A model generated the notes under the pieces. It made no database searches and had not been told where the DNA came from. It saw nothing but the letters and a program-made list of their open reading frames with translations. Source: a virus. Taken from it: DNA of 31,832 nt. The translations under genes and the position numbers were made by a program. The stretch lies in the IMG/VR virus record IMGVR_UViG_3300025890_000078, positions 1 to 31,832 of that record. The stretch is one strand, 5' to 3'. Below are positions 1 to 8,482 of the stretch, one piece after another (the first letter of the stretch is position 1; each line of letters opens with the position of its first letter).

Positions 1-2
1 AA

Positions 3-209
3 TCGCTAGTATACTTTCAAAACTCTGAACACCCAATACACTTCTTTTGGCATCAAGAGGATGATGTAACATTAACATCTCTTAATTACATTTGGGCATA
101 CCCTGGTAAACAACCAACTAAGGGAAGTATTGCGGTAATGCCAGAGATCAACAATGATGATGTGACTAAATGTATTGGTATTTGTAGCGATTATATCACG
201 AACTATTGA
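3..209 (+). CDS. 3' end of an unidentified gene (partial)
   Basis: An open frame runs from the left edge to a TGA at 207-209 and encodes the last 68 residues of a protein whose start lies outside the window. The fragment is rich in aromatic residues (…HFFWHQEDD…NYIWAYPG…) and has two Cys near its end. I do not recognise the family. It is on the same strand as, and 31 bases before, the sugar-nucleotide dehydratase gene, so it probably belongs to the same rightward cluster. The even codon usage and absence of stops in one frame support coding; function is unknown. Confidence 0.55.
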   Translation, partial: SLVYFQNSEHPIHFFWHQEDDVTLTSLNYIWAYPGKQPTKGSIAVMPEINNDDVTKCIGICSDYITNY

Positions 210-240
210 CTTTAAGTGAATTTATTGATAATATTATCGA

Positions 241-1239
241 ATGAGAAAAACAACACTAATAACAGGAATTAACGGACAAGATGGGTCCTACCTTGCAGAA
301 TTTTTAATAGAAAAAGGATATGAAGTATGGGGAACAGTTAAACGTAATTCCGTATCTGAAACTCAATCAACAAGGATAGAACATTTACGTTCATCAGGTA
401 AAATTAATTTAGAATACGCTGATTTAACTGATATGTCATCCTTAGTGCGAGTTTTAAAAGAGGTTCAACCAGATGAAATATATAATTTAGCTGCGCAATC
501 ACACGTAAGAGTTAGTTTTGATCAACCAATTTACACAGCAAACGCAACTGGGTTAGGGACACTTAATTTATTAGAGGCAGTTAGAATGGTTTCACCAAAA
601 TCTAAAATATATCAAGCAAGTTCATCAGAAATGTTTGGTAACAATATTGATAATGATGGGTACCAAAGAGAATCAACGCCCCTATCACCAGTATCACCTT
701 ATGGGTGTGCAAAAGTATTTTCATATAATATTTGTAGGAATTATAGAAACTCATATGGAATGAAAATATGGAATGGAATATTATTCAATCATGAATCACC
801 AAGACGTGGAACTAATTTTGTTACCAATAAAGTTGTTAAGGCGGCAGTTAAAATTAAATTAGGGTTACAGGATAATTTACATTTAGGTAACTTAGACGCA
901 ACTAGAGATTGGGGACACGCTAAAGACTATGTTGAAGCTATGTGGTTAATGTTACAAACTGATAACCCTGATGATTATGTTTGCTCCACTGGCGTTTCAC
1001 ATTCAGTTAAAGAACTTTGTGATTATGTATTCACTAAGTTAGATTTAAACTATCAAAACTATGTTGTCATTTCAGGTAAACATATGAGACCTGAAGAATT
1101 AACCGATTTAAAAGGTGATTCTACTAAATTAAGAAGTAAGTTGAGTTGGGAACCTAAATATACGTTTAAAACGATGTTAGATGAGATGGTAGAGTATTGG
1201 TTAGCATATTATAAAGAAAAGGATATTATATACGCGTAA
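241..1239 (+). CDS. gmd: GDP-mannose 4,6-dehydratase
   Basis: This enzyme converts GDP-D-mannose to GDP-4-keto-6-deoxy-D-mannose with bound NADP(H), the first step toward GDP-fucose, GDP-rhamnose, GDP-perosamine and related sugars. The 332-residue protein has normal length. It shows the extended-SDR Rossmann glycine motif TGINGQDG (8-15), the family signature YNLAAQSHV (81-89), a SSSE catalytic stretch at 127-130 (Ser where bacterial enzymes usually have Thr), the Tyr-x-x-x-Lys pair Y154/K158, and the LFNHESPRRG block at 181-190. The signatures are all present, so it is probably active. No reductase or epimerase for the next step is visible here, so the product would be finished by host enzymes or by genes outside the window. 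Two glycosyltransferases lie about 2-3 kb downstream. It may help modify a virion, DNA or cell-surface glycan; the target is inference. Confidence 0.95.
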   Translation: MRKTTLITGINGQDGSYLAEFLIEKGYEVWGTVKRNSVSETQSTRIEHLRSSGKINLEYADLTDMSSLVRVLKEVQPDEIYNLAAQSHVRVSFDQPIYTANATGLGTLNLLEAVRMVSPKSKIYQASSSEMFGNNIDNDGYQRESTPLSPVSPYGCAKVFSYNICRNYRNSYGMKIWNGILFNHESPRRGTNFVTNKVVKAAVKIKLGLQDNLHLGNLDATRDWGHAKDYVEAMWLMLQTDNPDDYVCSTGVSHSVKELCDYVFTKLDLNYQNYVVISGKHMRPEELTDLKGDSTKLRSKLSWEPKYTFKTMLDEMVEYWLAYYKEKDIIYA

Positions 1240-1262
1240 AATATTAGGAAATAACATTCACA

Positions 1263-1270
1263 ATATTTAA
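1263..1270 (+). promoter_or_regulatory. Candidate late-promoter motif, one mismatch (ATATTTAA)
   Basis: This lies 21 bases before the PhoH-like gene and is followed by A/T-rich sequence with a CACTATTATT stretch, similar to the leaders found before several leftward late genes. It differs at the last base from the ATATTTAT motif. The assignment is weak because the genome is so AT-rich. Confidence 0.22.
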
Positions 1271-1291
1271 TTAACACACTATTATTAACAT

Positions 1292-2053
1292 ATGGGTAGA
1301 AGAAAATATAAAGAAATTCCGGAAGAAGAGATAATTGAAATGCAAGATTATCTTAATAGAAACAATGTTGAAGAGGACAAACTCTTCTCAACAATTTCCA
1401 TAAACGTCAAATGTAAAAGTGTTAACCAGAAAAAATTAGTTAACTCAATAAAACAAAATGAAATTACCATCTGTAGTGGATTACCAGGAAGTGGTAAAAC
1501 ATTTTTATCGTGCGCAGAAGCCTTAAAATTGGTTAAAGGTAAGAGTAGATTTAAAAGAATTGTTTTAGTTAAGTCTATTGTCCCACTTAAAAATGAGGAG
1601 ATAGGTCATTTACCTGGTGATTTAAAAGAAAAAATGGCACCAATTATGGAATCATTTACCGATAATATAAGAAAAATTATTGGTAGATCTAGAATGGAAA
1701 AATTGATGGAATTAGGGGTAATCGAAATAGTACCAATAGCATTCGCTAGGGGTAGGAGTATAGATAATTCTATAATATTAATTGATGAAGCTCAAAACAT
1801 ATCTATGGATAATATTAGAACATTAATGACTAGAATTGGAAGTAACTCAAAAATGGTTATTATGGGAGATGTTAGACAAAAAGATATTAGAAACAAAAAA
1901 GATAGTTCTTTAGAGATTGTTTTAAATAAGTTTAAAGACATTGAAGGTTTTGGTACTGTTGAGTTAAGGGAACAAGAAGATGTCGTAAGAAATCCAATAA
2001 TAAAAGTTATCGAAGATATATTCGAAGACATTGAGGACTCAACTGATAAATAA
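1292..2053 (+). CDS. phoH: PhoH-like P-loop ATPase
   Basis: A 253-residue member of the PhoH family, cytoplasmic ATPases that are very common in marine and T4-like phages and whose role in infection is unresolved (links to phosphate stress and RNA handling have been proposed). Walker A is GLPGSGKT at 63-70 and Walker B is IILIDEAQN at 161-169, followed by the GDVRQKD sensor-like stretch at 192-198. The family-typical VKSIVPL and IGHLPGD segments occur at 93-110. The N-terminal 40 residues are a basic start (MGRRKYK) plus an acidic helix not needed for the fold. The C-terminus is acidic. The gene ends 9 bases before the HAD-like gene, so the two are likely co-transcribed. Identification as PhoH-like is firm; biological role is not. 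Confidence 0.93.
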   Translation: MGRRKYKEIPEEEIIEMQDYLNRNNVEEDKLFSTISINVKCKSVNQKKLVNSIKQNEITICSGLPGSGKTFLSCAEALKLVKGKSRFKRIVLVKSIVPLKNEEIGHLPGDLKEKMAPIMESFTDNIRKIIGRSRMEKLMELGVIEIVPIAFARGRSIDNSIILIDEAQNISMDNIRTLMTRIGSNSKMVIMGDVRQKDIRNKKDSSLEIVLNKFKDIEGFGTVELREQEDVVRNPIIKVIEDIFEDIEDSTDK

Positions 2054-2062
2054 GAATTTTAT

Positions 2063-2692
2063 ATGAGAGTAGGTATAACAATAGATGGTGTCATAAGAGA
2101 TTTCATCACAAAGTTCGAGTCGGTTTACGACAAATACAACCCTTTACCATTAGAAGAGGGTGAAGAAGAAAGTGTGGAAACACCTGAAAGAAATATTAAG
2201 TCTTTAGATTTATTAGACTACTTTGATTTTTCTGGTGGTACAAAACAACTAAATGAATTTATGTATGTAGAGTCATCATTAGAGATTTTCGGACACGCTG
2301 GTGAGACTAAATTAAATAGTGTTGAACATTTAAATCAGTTACATAATTTAATTGAGGATATGGGTCACACACCTATAGTGATAAGTAAGGAGTTAAATAA
2401 TAGTAAACCAGCAACATTATTCTTCTTATCTAAATTATCTTCTAAAGTTAATAATATTATTTTCGTTAGAGATTTTGATAAAAAGTGGGAACATGTAGAT
2501 ATATTAATTACAGCTAATCCTACGACATTAGATACTAAACCACGAAGTAAAGTTTCTATTAAAGTCATTAACCACTATAATAAAGATTGTGAATCTGATT
2601 ATACCATAATAGATTTAAAAGAGTTAGTAGACGATAAAAAAATATTAGAAAAAGTGTTAAATACTGAAACAGTAGATTTTGAAGATGTTTAA
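2063..2692 (+). CDS. HAD-fold (5'-nucleotidase-like) protein lacking catalytic Asp residues
   Basis: The 209-residue protein has the layout of small phage HAD hydrolases related to 5'(3')-deoxyribonucleotidases. Motif I sits at residues 4-10 as G-I-T-I-D-G-V. In active HADs this reads D-x-D-G-[TV], so the nucleophilic Asp appears to be Thr6 while Asp8 is kept. Motif II is the Ser in VIS (108), motif III the Lys in NSKPATLFFLSK (115). Motif IV, usually D-D or E-D in DILIDD, reads DILITA (146-151), which removes the metal ligands. An acidic insertion (33-45) follows motif I. I infer an inactive or repurposed pseudo-phosphatase. It follows the PhoH-like gene by 9 bases. An alternative is a distant family with a shifted active site; fold assignment is moderately sure. 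Confidence 0.6.
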   Translation: MRVGITIDGVIRDFITKFESVYDKYNPLPLEEGEEESVETPERNIKSLDLLDYFDFSGGTKQLNEFMYVESSLEIFGHAGETKLNSVEHLNQLHNLIEDMGHTPIVISKELNNSKPATLFFLSKLSSKVNNIIFVRDFDKKWEHVDILITANPTTLDTKPRSKVSIKVINHYNKDCESDYTIIDLKELVDDKKILEKVLNTETVDFEDV

Positions 2693-2735
2693 TGTTTACT
2701 TATAATATTTTTACTATAAAATTTAAATAAAAAAT

Positions 2736-3053
2736 ATGGAAAGTTTATTACTAGAAATTTGTGGGAAAGAATTGTATTTTGATATTGAAAGGTTATCTGA
2801 AATATGTAGGATTGAAGATGACTTTAATGTTGAAGAAGAAGTAGTTGACGACTCCATACCTGTAGTTGAGACGATAGGTATACAGTTAGATGTCATCAAA
2901 TATGAGATGTATAGAGAAATGATAGGTTCATTGTTATCATATAATGAACAGATCGACAATAAAATGGGTATGGTAGGTTTGAATTCTACTAGTACACCAT
3001 TTAAATTATCATTTAATACTTTATTAATGAAGGGTATATTAAAAGAATTATAA
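2736..3053 (+). CDS. Hypothetical small acidic protein
   Basis: A 105-residue protein of unknown function. The N-terminal half is helical and acidic (around 29-42 mostly Asp/Glu/Val); the C-terminal half contains a predicted hydrophobic-patterned helix and Met-rich stretches. There is no signal peptide or membrane segment. It lies 43 bases after the HAD-like gene and 23 bases before the first glycosyltransferase, in the same direction. The frame is preferred over the overlapping opposite-strand frame because it continues the directional run and starts with ATG after an A-rich leader. Confidence 0.6.
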   Translation: MESLLLEICGKELYFDIERLSEICRIEDDFNVEEEVVDDSIPVVETIGIQLDVIKYEMYREMIGSLLSYNEQIDNKMGMVGLNSTSTPFKLSFNTLLMKGILKEL

Positions 3054-3076
3054 TAATAAAATAAAATAAAAAAAAG

Positions 3077-4201
3077 ATGAGTGAACAATTAGAAAACATT
3101 AAAAATTCTATCGAAAAAATTAAAAACAAAGACTTCGGTATTTATTTTTTTACGTTAGATACGAAAGGTAACCCAACAGCCGGTGTTGCAACAATATATG
3201 AACATGCTAAAAAACTTAGAGACTTAGGTTATAACGCACAGATACTTCACGATAAAAACGATTATAAATTAAGAGAAGATGAAGAAGGTATGGGTATCGC
3301 TGAATGGTTGGGTGAAGAATATGCTACTTTACCACATATTTCTATAGAGTCCCAACAGTTACAAGTTGGTCCACAAGATTTTGTAATCATACCTGAAGCT
3401 TTTGCTAGTGTAATGAAACAAACTAAAGATTTCCCTTGTAAAAGAGTGATATTTTTACAATCTTACGAATATATCTTTGAAATGTTAGAGATTGGAGAAG
3501 GTTGGGAACAATTTAATATTAGAGACGTTATCACTACAAATAAAAACCTTAGTGATTATGCTAAGTCTTTATTTAGAGGTGTGAATGTAAATGAAATTCC
3601 TATAGGTATTCCAGATTATTTCACAAATAGTGATAAACCAAAGGTACCAACAATTGCTATGTCATCTAGAGACAAAAGAGAGTTGTTAAAGATAGTTAAA
3701 ATATTCTATCAGAAATACCCACACTATAGGTTTGTTACTTTTAGAGATATGTCAGGATTACCAAGAAAAGATTTCGCTAAACAATTAGGAGAGTCTTTTG
3801 TTAGTGTTTGGTTAGATGAGTTATCTGGTTTCGGTACATTCCCAATAGAATCTATGAAGTGTAACACTCCAGTAATTGGTAAAATACCTAGAATGGTTCC
3901 TGAATGGATGGGTACTGTAGATGAAAATGGTAACTTAAACTTAAATGATAATGGTATATGGACAGCTAATTTAAATTCAATTCCTGATGTTGTTGCAACT
4001 ATGGTTGGTTTATATTTAGAGGATGCGTTACCTGAAAACATTCTAAATGGTATGAAAGAATATCAAGATAAGTATACTGTTGAGACATCTGATGAGGTAC
4101 TTAATGAAGTATATAGTAAACTTTTTACTAATAGGACTGTTGAATTACAAACTATGGTAACCAAATTACAAGAACAAGAAACAGTTGTAACTGAAAAATA
4201 A
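3077..4201 (+). CDS. Glycosyltransferase, GT-B fold (GT4-like)
   Basis: A 374-residue glycosyltransferase of the two-domain GT-B type, predicted to transfer a sugar from a nucleotide donor. After a short helical N-terminus (1-18), the acceptor-side Rossmann domain includes GVATIYEHAKKLRDLGY (36-52), the usual Gly-rich loop plus helix of these enzymes. The donor-side domain carries SGFGTFPIESMKCNTPVIG (250-268); its E258 matches the conserved Glu of the E-x7-E donor-binding region in GT4 enzymes. The C-terminal 30 residues form a Thr/Gln-rich tail. The sugar donor and acceptor cannot be told from sequence. With gmd and the next glycosyltransferase it suggests a phage-encoded glycan-modification set. 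Confidence 0.8.
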   Translation: MSEQLENIKNSIEKIKNKDFGIYFFTLDTKGNPTAGVATIYEHAKKLRDLGYNAQILHDKNDYKLREDEEGMGIAEWLGEEYATLPHISIESQQLQVGPQDFVIIPEAFASVMKQTKDFPCKRVIFLQSYEYIFEMLEIGEGWEQFNIRDVITTNKNLSDYAKSLFRGVNVNEIPIGIPDYFTNSDKPKVPTIAMSSRDKRELLKIVKIFYQKYPHYRFVTFRDMSGLPRKDFAKQLGESFVSVWLDELSGFGTFPIESMKCNTPVIGKIPRMVPEWMGTVDENGNLNLNDNGIWTANLNSIPDVVATMVGLYLEDALPENILNGMKEYQDKYTVETSDEVLNEVYSKLFTNRTVELQTMVTKLQEQETVVTEK

Positions 4202-4221
4202 TAAAAATATAAATATAAATT

Positions 4222-5001
4222 ATGTCAAATAATATAACAGTAATTATACCCATCCATAAGTTAGAAGAAAAATACATTAACGGATGTGTTGAAAGTATAA
4301 AAAATCAAAAGACGATACCTGATCAAGTTTTAATTGTTCGATCAGACGATACTAATTTAACTAAGTTTTTAGAAACTTATGATTTTGGTGATTTAAAGGA
4401 AATAACAAAAGTTATCCATAATGAAACAGGGAATTATGATTTCCAATCCCAAATCAATTACGGTGTTGAACAATGTGAAACAGAATATTTCACATTTGTA
4501 GAGTACGACGATGAATTATCCCCGATATGGATTAAAAATGGGTCTGAATATATCGATTCATACCCTGAAGTTGGCGTATTTTTACCGATAGTTTATGAAA
4601 CTGATGAAAATGGACAATTTATCTCATTTACTAATGAAAGTGTTTGGGCTAAAGAATTTAGTGAAGTTATGGGTGTTTTAGATAATAACACACTACAGAA
4701 AGTTCAGAATTTTAATTTTGATGGTATGATAGTGAAAAAAGAGTTGTTCTTAGAATCAGGTGGGTTAAAAACTAATATGAAGTTAACATTCACATATGAA
4801 TTTTTGTTAAGGATGTCTTATAATGACGTAACTATTATGGTAATACCAAAGTTAGGTTATAAACATACTAACAATAGAGAAGGTTCGTTATTTGTAGAAT
4901 ATAAAAATACTATTGATGTGTTAGAAAGTAAGTTTTGGGTTAATAAAGCTAAAAAAGAATATTTTTTCACTGAAGATAGAGAGATAACATATGAAAATTA
5001 A
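4222..5001 (+). CDS. Glycosyltransferase family 2 (GT-A fold)
   Basis: A 259-residue inverting-type GT-A enzyme. The N-terminus ITVIIPIHKLEEKYINGCV (5-23) is the standard GT2 first strand and helix, QVLIVRSDDT (35-44) is the nucleotide-binding strand, and the metal-binding acidic motif is seen as EYDDEL (94-99). The protein stops soon after the catalytic domain, lacks transmembrane segments and so is soluble. It follows the GT-B enzyme by 20 bases and precedes the sigma factor gene by 8 bases. The donor sugar is unknown; GDP-deoxyhexose made via gmd is a possible but unproven donor. Confidence 0.82.
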   Translation: MSNNITVIIPIHKLEEKYINGCVESIKNQKTIPDQVLIVRSDDTNLTKFLETYDFGDLKEITKVIHNETGNYDFQSQINYGVEQCETEYFTFVEYDDELSPIWIKNGSEYIDSYPEVGVFLPIVYETDENGQFISFTNESVWAKEFSEVMGVLDNNTLQKVQNFNFDGMIVKKELFLESGGLKTNMKLTFTYEFLLRMSYNDVTIMVIPKLGYKHTNNREGSLFVEYKNTIDVLESKFWVNKAKKEYFFTEDREITYEN

Positions 5002-5009
5002 AATATGTT

Positions 5010-5762
5010 ATGTCGGAAGAACAACCTAAAAAAAGAGGTCGTAAAAGAACAACAAACCTATATTTTGGACCTGAACAAGAAACTGCAGTAGTTGAATTTT
5101 TAACTTCTGAGTCGTATAGTGAAAGGAATAAAATATATAATGATTATCTTAGACATCCTATAAATAAAATGATAGATTCTATTATTAGGAGATATAAGTT
5201 ATATCGTAAAGACTATACTTTTGAGGATATGCATGCTGATACTCTTTCATTTTTAGTAACTAAAATGCATAATTTTAAACCCGATAAAAATAAGAAGGCA
5301 TATTCTTATTTTGGTACTATTTGTAAACATTATCTTTTAGGTCAATTAATTAAAGATGATAAGAAAGTGAGGACTGATATAAGGTATGATGATGTTTATA
5401 AGACTATAGAAACTATGGATGATTTCATCTATAATAATATAGAAGATAACGATAAAACACCATTAGATGTGTTTATCTGTGAGATATCAGATAGTATTAA
5501 AAAGGAATTGTCAGATAATAGTGGTACTAAGTTATCTGAAAACGAAATAAAGGTAGGTAATTCTTTAATCACTGTTTTAGATAATTGGGAAACCATATTT
5601 GAACAAGTAGAAAGTGGTAACAAATACAACAAAAATTTGATATTATCATATATAAGAGAAATGTCTGATTTAACCACAAAAGATATTAGAGTATCTATGA
5701 GAAGGTTTAAGAAGATATACGTTCTTTTGAAAAATGATAAAATTGACGATGGTTTAATTTAA
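5010..5762 (+). CDS. Late-transcription RNA polymerase sigma factor (gp55-like)
   Basis: A 250-residue sigma-70-like protein resembling T4 gp55, which directs host RNA polymerase to late promoters together with clamp-bound coactivator. The N-terminus is basic (PKKRGRKR, 6-13). The central portion, FKPDKNKKAYSYFGTICKHY (89-108) followed by LLGQLIKDDKK, matches sigma region 2 as seen in T4-like late sigma factors (a segment with K-x-x-[AS]-[YF]-S-Y-F-G-T). It is longer than T4 gp55 (185 residues) owing to an acidic middle (about 125-190) and a helical C-terminal end. No region 4 is obvious, as in gp55. It likely controls the head and tail genes in this window; the recurrent ATATTTAT motif is a candidate target. 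Confidence 0.8.
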   Translation: MSEEQPKKRGRKRTTNLYFGPEQETAVVEFLTSESYSERNKIYNDYLRHPINKMIDSIIRRYKLYRKDYTFEDMHADTLSFLVTKMHNFKPDKNKKAYSYFGTICKHYLLGQLIKDDKKVRTDIRYDDVYKTIETMDDFIYNNIEDNDKTPLDVFICEISDSIKKELSDNSGTKLSENEIKVGNSLITVLDNWETIFEQVESGNKYNKNLILSYIREMSDLTTKDIRVSMRRFKKIYVLLKNDKIDDGLI

Positions 5763-5777
5763 AATTTTATTTTTTAG

Positions 5778-5785
5778 ATATTTAT
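5778..5785 (+). promoter_or_regulatory. Candidate late-promoter motif ATATTTAT
   Basis: An exact copy of the recurrent motif lies 15 bases before the start of the small basic protein gene, oriented with that gene. It is positioned at the switch from sigma-factor to virion genes. Confidence 0.4.
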
Positions 5786-5800
5786 AGTTAAATAAAAGAT

Positions 5801-6178
5801 ATGGGTCGCCCTAAGAAAACTAAAATTAATTTAGATAAAGATAGTCTACAAGAATTTATGCAAGAAATTTATAATGATTGTGTTAATATAATGAATAGTG
5901 CTAGAAAAGAACTAAATGAAAGGAAAACTAGGGCTGAGATTGACGATGTAAATGATGAATATCAGATAGGTAAAGTTAATAATGAAACACTTAAAATATT
6001 AGAAACTGCTATAGATAAAAAACTATCTTTAGCTAAACTACAAAGTCAAATAGTAACTGATAAAAGTGATGATAAACAGGTACCTACTAACGATTCTATA
6101 ACAGAAAAAGATAAAGATATGTTAAGGGAGTTGTTTAAAGAAAAGAGTGATAAAAATAATACTGAATACGATGTTTAA
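5801..6178 (+). CDS. Hypothetical small helical protein
   Basis: A 125-residue charged protein starting with an AT-hook-like MGRPKKTK stretch, then two long helices (about 12-45 and 60-90) and a Lys/Asp-rich tail. I do not recognise the family with confidence. Its size, helical hairpin and DNA-binding-like start would be compatible with a small terminase subunit, but so would many other roles. It is preceded by a candidate late promoter, ends 2 bases before the large structural gene and is probably co-expressed with the virion genes. Confidence 0.6.
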   Translation: MGRPKKTKINLDKDSLQEFMQEIYNDCVNIMNSARKELNERKTRAEIDDVNDEYQIGKVNNETLKILETAIDKKLSLAKLQSQIVTDKSDDKQVPTNDSITEKDKDMLRELFKEKSDKNNTEYDV

Positions 6179-6180
6179 TC

Positions 6181-7857
6181 ATGGGAAAAAAATTAAAAAA
6201 TGTTATATGTGAACCTGATATTATCGAAGGTATAAAAAGGCAGATTTTTGAATTAATCACTCTAAAACAAACAACGTGTAATAACTTACCAAACTTAGAA
6301 ATCCCAAACGTCCTACCTGACGTACCAAATTTAAACCCCAGTCAGTCAGTTGTAGATTTCTTAAATGATTTATTAGCGCTTATTACTGGTATCAACTATG
6401 ATGGAATGCGTATGCAATTGATTAATTGGTTAGTTGAACAATTAGAACCACTATCAAAAGATTTAGCTCTTAATCTTAAATTATCGTTAAAAAGTTGTTA
6501 TGCGTGTAAAATTGATCCTACAATACCTGATTGGTTATTACAAACACAAAGTGATGGTACTACAGGAATAGGATATAATGTAGAATTAAATAAAATTGAT
6601 TTAGTTTGTTTGTTTGCTGCGAATCCTAATACCGAATCTGGTAAATTATTTTATGAAGGTACTTGTGACCCAAATGGTATTTGTAACGATATGAACGCTT
6701 TTTTATGGGAAGTGATACAAGCAAATGGTCAACCACTAATATGGAAAGATTCTATTAATAATATGAACATTGCAGAATTTAGATATTATGAAAATGGTGT
6801 TTCCCTTAATAGTAATAATGCTTTTATAGAGTCTGACGGTAATGTAGAATACCAGAATATTGAACATAGACCCAGAGTAATTAATGTTAGGATAATGGAT
6901 AGTTATCGAGATAAAACATTAATCACTTTCATAAACGATTATTTTAATAGTCAAAACCCACTTTTTGATGTAGATAAAGTCATACCTAATGTAGTAGATA
7001 TAATATATGGGGCTTTAACAAATAAAATAGACTTATCTGATGAATGTGTTAATAAAGTTGTATCGTTTGAATCTGCGATGAGGGAGTATATAGAAAAGGG
7101 TATTGACAATATTGACGATTCTTTAGATGATGAGGTAGATGATGACATTAGTGATTTGGTGAAACAAAAAAAACTTGGTGTTAAACAATTCAAAAAATGT
7201 TGTGGTAAACAAACTAGTTCAATATCATTTGAAACTCTAAATTCTATTAATAACAATATAAAATCATCTAATAATTTGTCTGATAAAGTAAAATCATATA
7301 CTGATGCAATAGATGACTTAATAGATGAATCTACTGAAGGTGTTAAAAATTTAGATAAAAATAATGCCTCTGCAGAGTTTTTAGCTAATTTCATAACGTC
7401 ATTAAATATATCATTAACTAAATTAGTGTTAACACCTAAAAATTTACTAATGATGAATATGTTATATTTTTTAGTTAATGGTGAACCGATAAAGGAAACC
7501 AAGGTTAAAAAAATATTAAATGAGTTTAAGTGTGTAATTAAGGATATTATTTCAGAAATAATTAGAAAATTGATATATGATTACCTATTACCTTTAGTGT
7601 TAAAAGCATTAAAAAATTTAATAACTTGTTATATAACTAAAAAACTTAAAGAAAGAAATATTAATGACATTAAAAGTGTTAATAGTTTACTACCTAAAGG
7701 TATTAATAATTCATTAGAAAAAGTTAATGAGTTATTTGGTAAAGCACAGGGTGCTGCAGATAAAGTGGGTGGATTTGCCAACAGCGTAAATTTAAACTCA
7801 TTAAGTAACGTAAACATAAATCTACAATCAGGTAGTAAAGGTAGATTTTGTGATTAA
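6181..7857 (+). CDS. Large hypothetical virion-associated protein
   Basis: The 558-residue product has no catalytic motif I recognise. Residues 1-110 are hydrophobic-patterned helices with Pro/Asn-rich links; 110-290 form a mixed domain with several Cys (including …SCYACK…, …GTCDPNGICND…); 300-420 are acidic and coiled-coil-like; 420-500 contain very hydrophobic helices rich in Leu/Ile (around 430-490); the C-terminus is Asn/Ser/Gly-rich. The location just ahead of a baseplate hub gene and behind a late-type promoter suggests a baseplate or tail component. Function is inference from position only. Confidence 0.65.
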   Translation: MGKKLKNVICEPDIIEGIKRQIFELITLKQTTCNNLPNLEIPNVLPDVPNLNPSQSVVDFLNDLLALITGINYDGMRMQLINWLVEQLEPLSKDLALNLKLSLKSCYACKIDPTIPDWLLQTQSDGTTGIGYNVELNKIDLVCLFAANPNTESGKLFYEGTCDPNGICNDMNAFLWEVIQANGQPLIWKDSINNMNIAEFRYYENGVSLNSNNAFIESDGNVEYQNIEHRPRVINVRIMDSYRDKTLITFINDYFNSQNPLFDVDKVIPNVVDIIYGALTNKIDLSDECVNKVVSFESAMREYIEKGIDNIDDSLDDEVDDDISDLVKQKKLGVKQFKKCCGKQTSSISFETLNSINNNIKSSNNLSDKVKSYTDAIDDLIDESTEGVKNLDKNNASAEFLANFITSLNISLTKLVLTPKNLLMMNMLYFLVNGEPIKETKVKKILNEFKCVIKDIISEIIRKLIYDYLLPLVLKALKNLITCYITKKLKERNINDIKSVNSLLPKGINNSLEKVNELFGKAQGAADKVGGFANSVNLNSLSNVNINLQSGSKGRFCD

Positions 7858-7869
7858 AAAAATAAAATT

Positions 7870-8283
7870 ATGGCAACAGGATCAAACGGTGTAATGGGTA
7901 CGATAGGGGTTATTGCTTCTTTAATTAAAAATGCATTTAAACCACCCACCAAACTTAAACCTATCCCACCAGGATTAATACTAACTGGTACTAAATTTAG
8001 AAATGGTTTAAGTCCTATAGATATCGCTAGTAGGATAGTTGAGAGGAAGAAAGAAGTGGGAATTGGTATAGAACCATTACCTAGTGGTGGTAAAAATATA
8101 GATCTTCAGATGGAAGTGATAAGGATTGAAGAAATAGTTAACGCATTATTAACTGATGCAGTTATAGAAATTGAGATTCCACCCGGTATTCAATTAACAG
8201 CTACTGGTGCTAACGCAGGTGGACCAATACAAGTTATAGGTACAACGACACAATTAGTAAAATGTAAAGGTATAGTTAGGTGA
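7870..8283 (+). CDS. Hypothetical small protein in baseplate cluster
   Basis: A 137-residue protein, Gly/Pro/Ile-rich, beginning with a short hydrophobic helix (GTIGVIASLIKNAF, 11-24) and a Pro-rich linker. The second half has alternating hydrophobic residues (VIEIEIPPGIQL, 98-109) as expected of a beta-rich domain. Its 12-base distance from the previous gene and 1-base gap to the next show a tight operon. A structural or assembly role in the baseplate is likely from context; I recognise no family. Confidence 0.62.
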   Translation: MATGSNGVMGTIGVIASLIKNAFKPPTKLKPIPPGLILTGTKFRNGLSPIDIASRIVERKKEVGIGIEPLPSGGKNIDLQMEVIRIEEIVNALLTDAVIEIEIPPGIQLTATGANAGGPIQVIGTTTQLVKCKGIVR

Positions 8284-8284
8284 T

Positions 8285-8482
8285 ATGGAAAATACGATAA
8301 AAAATACAATAGACTGGGATAACAGTAGCAACACCTCAATTAAGATGGAGTTAGAAAACCTTAAAGTACAACAAAATACAATTATTGAAAAAATAGTTAC
8401 TTTATCTAAAAACTTAGAGGAACTTGAAAAAGAATATTATTATGGTAATAAAATATTAACAAAAAGATATAAGGGTGAATAG
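8285..8482 (+). CDS. Small coiled-coil protein
   Basis: A 65-residue protein made mostly of one helix with heptad-like hydrophobic spacing (about residues 18-52: LENLKVQQNTIIEKIVTLSK and on). It starts 2 bases after the previous stop and its stop TAG abuts the baseplate hub start. The tight packing supports a real gene. It could act as a trimerising or chaperone-like partner of the hub protein; that is inference. Confidence 0.6.
   Translation: MENTIKNTIDWDNSSNTSIKMELENLKVQQNTIIEKIVTLSKNLEELEKEYYYGNKILTKRYKGE

Noticed and set aside
6951-7502. 183-residue minus-strand frame inside the large structural gene
   Set aside because: No promoter and no directional neighbours; composition is a mirror of the Asn/Asp-rich gene on the other strand.
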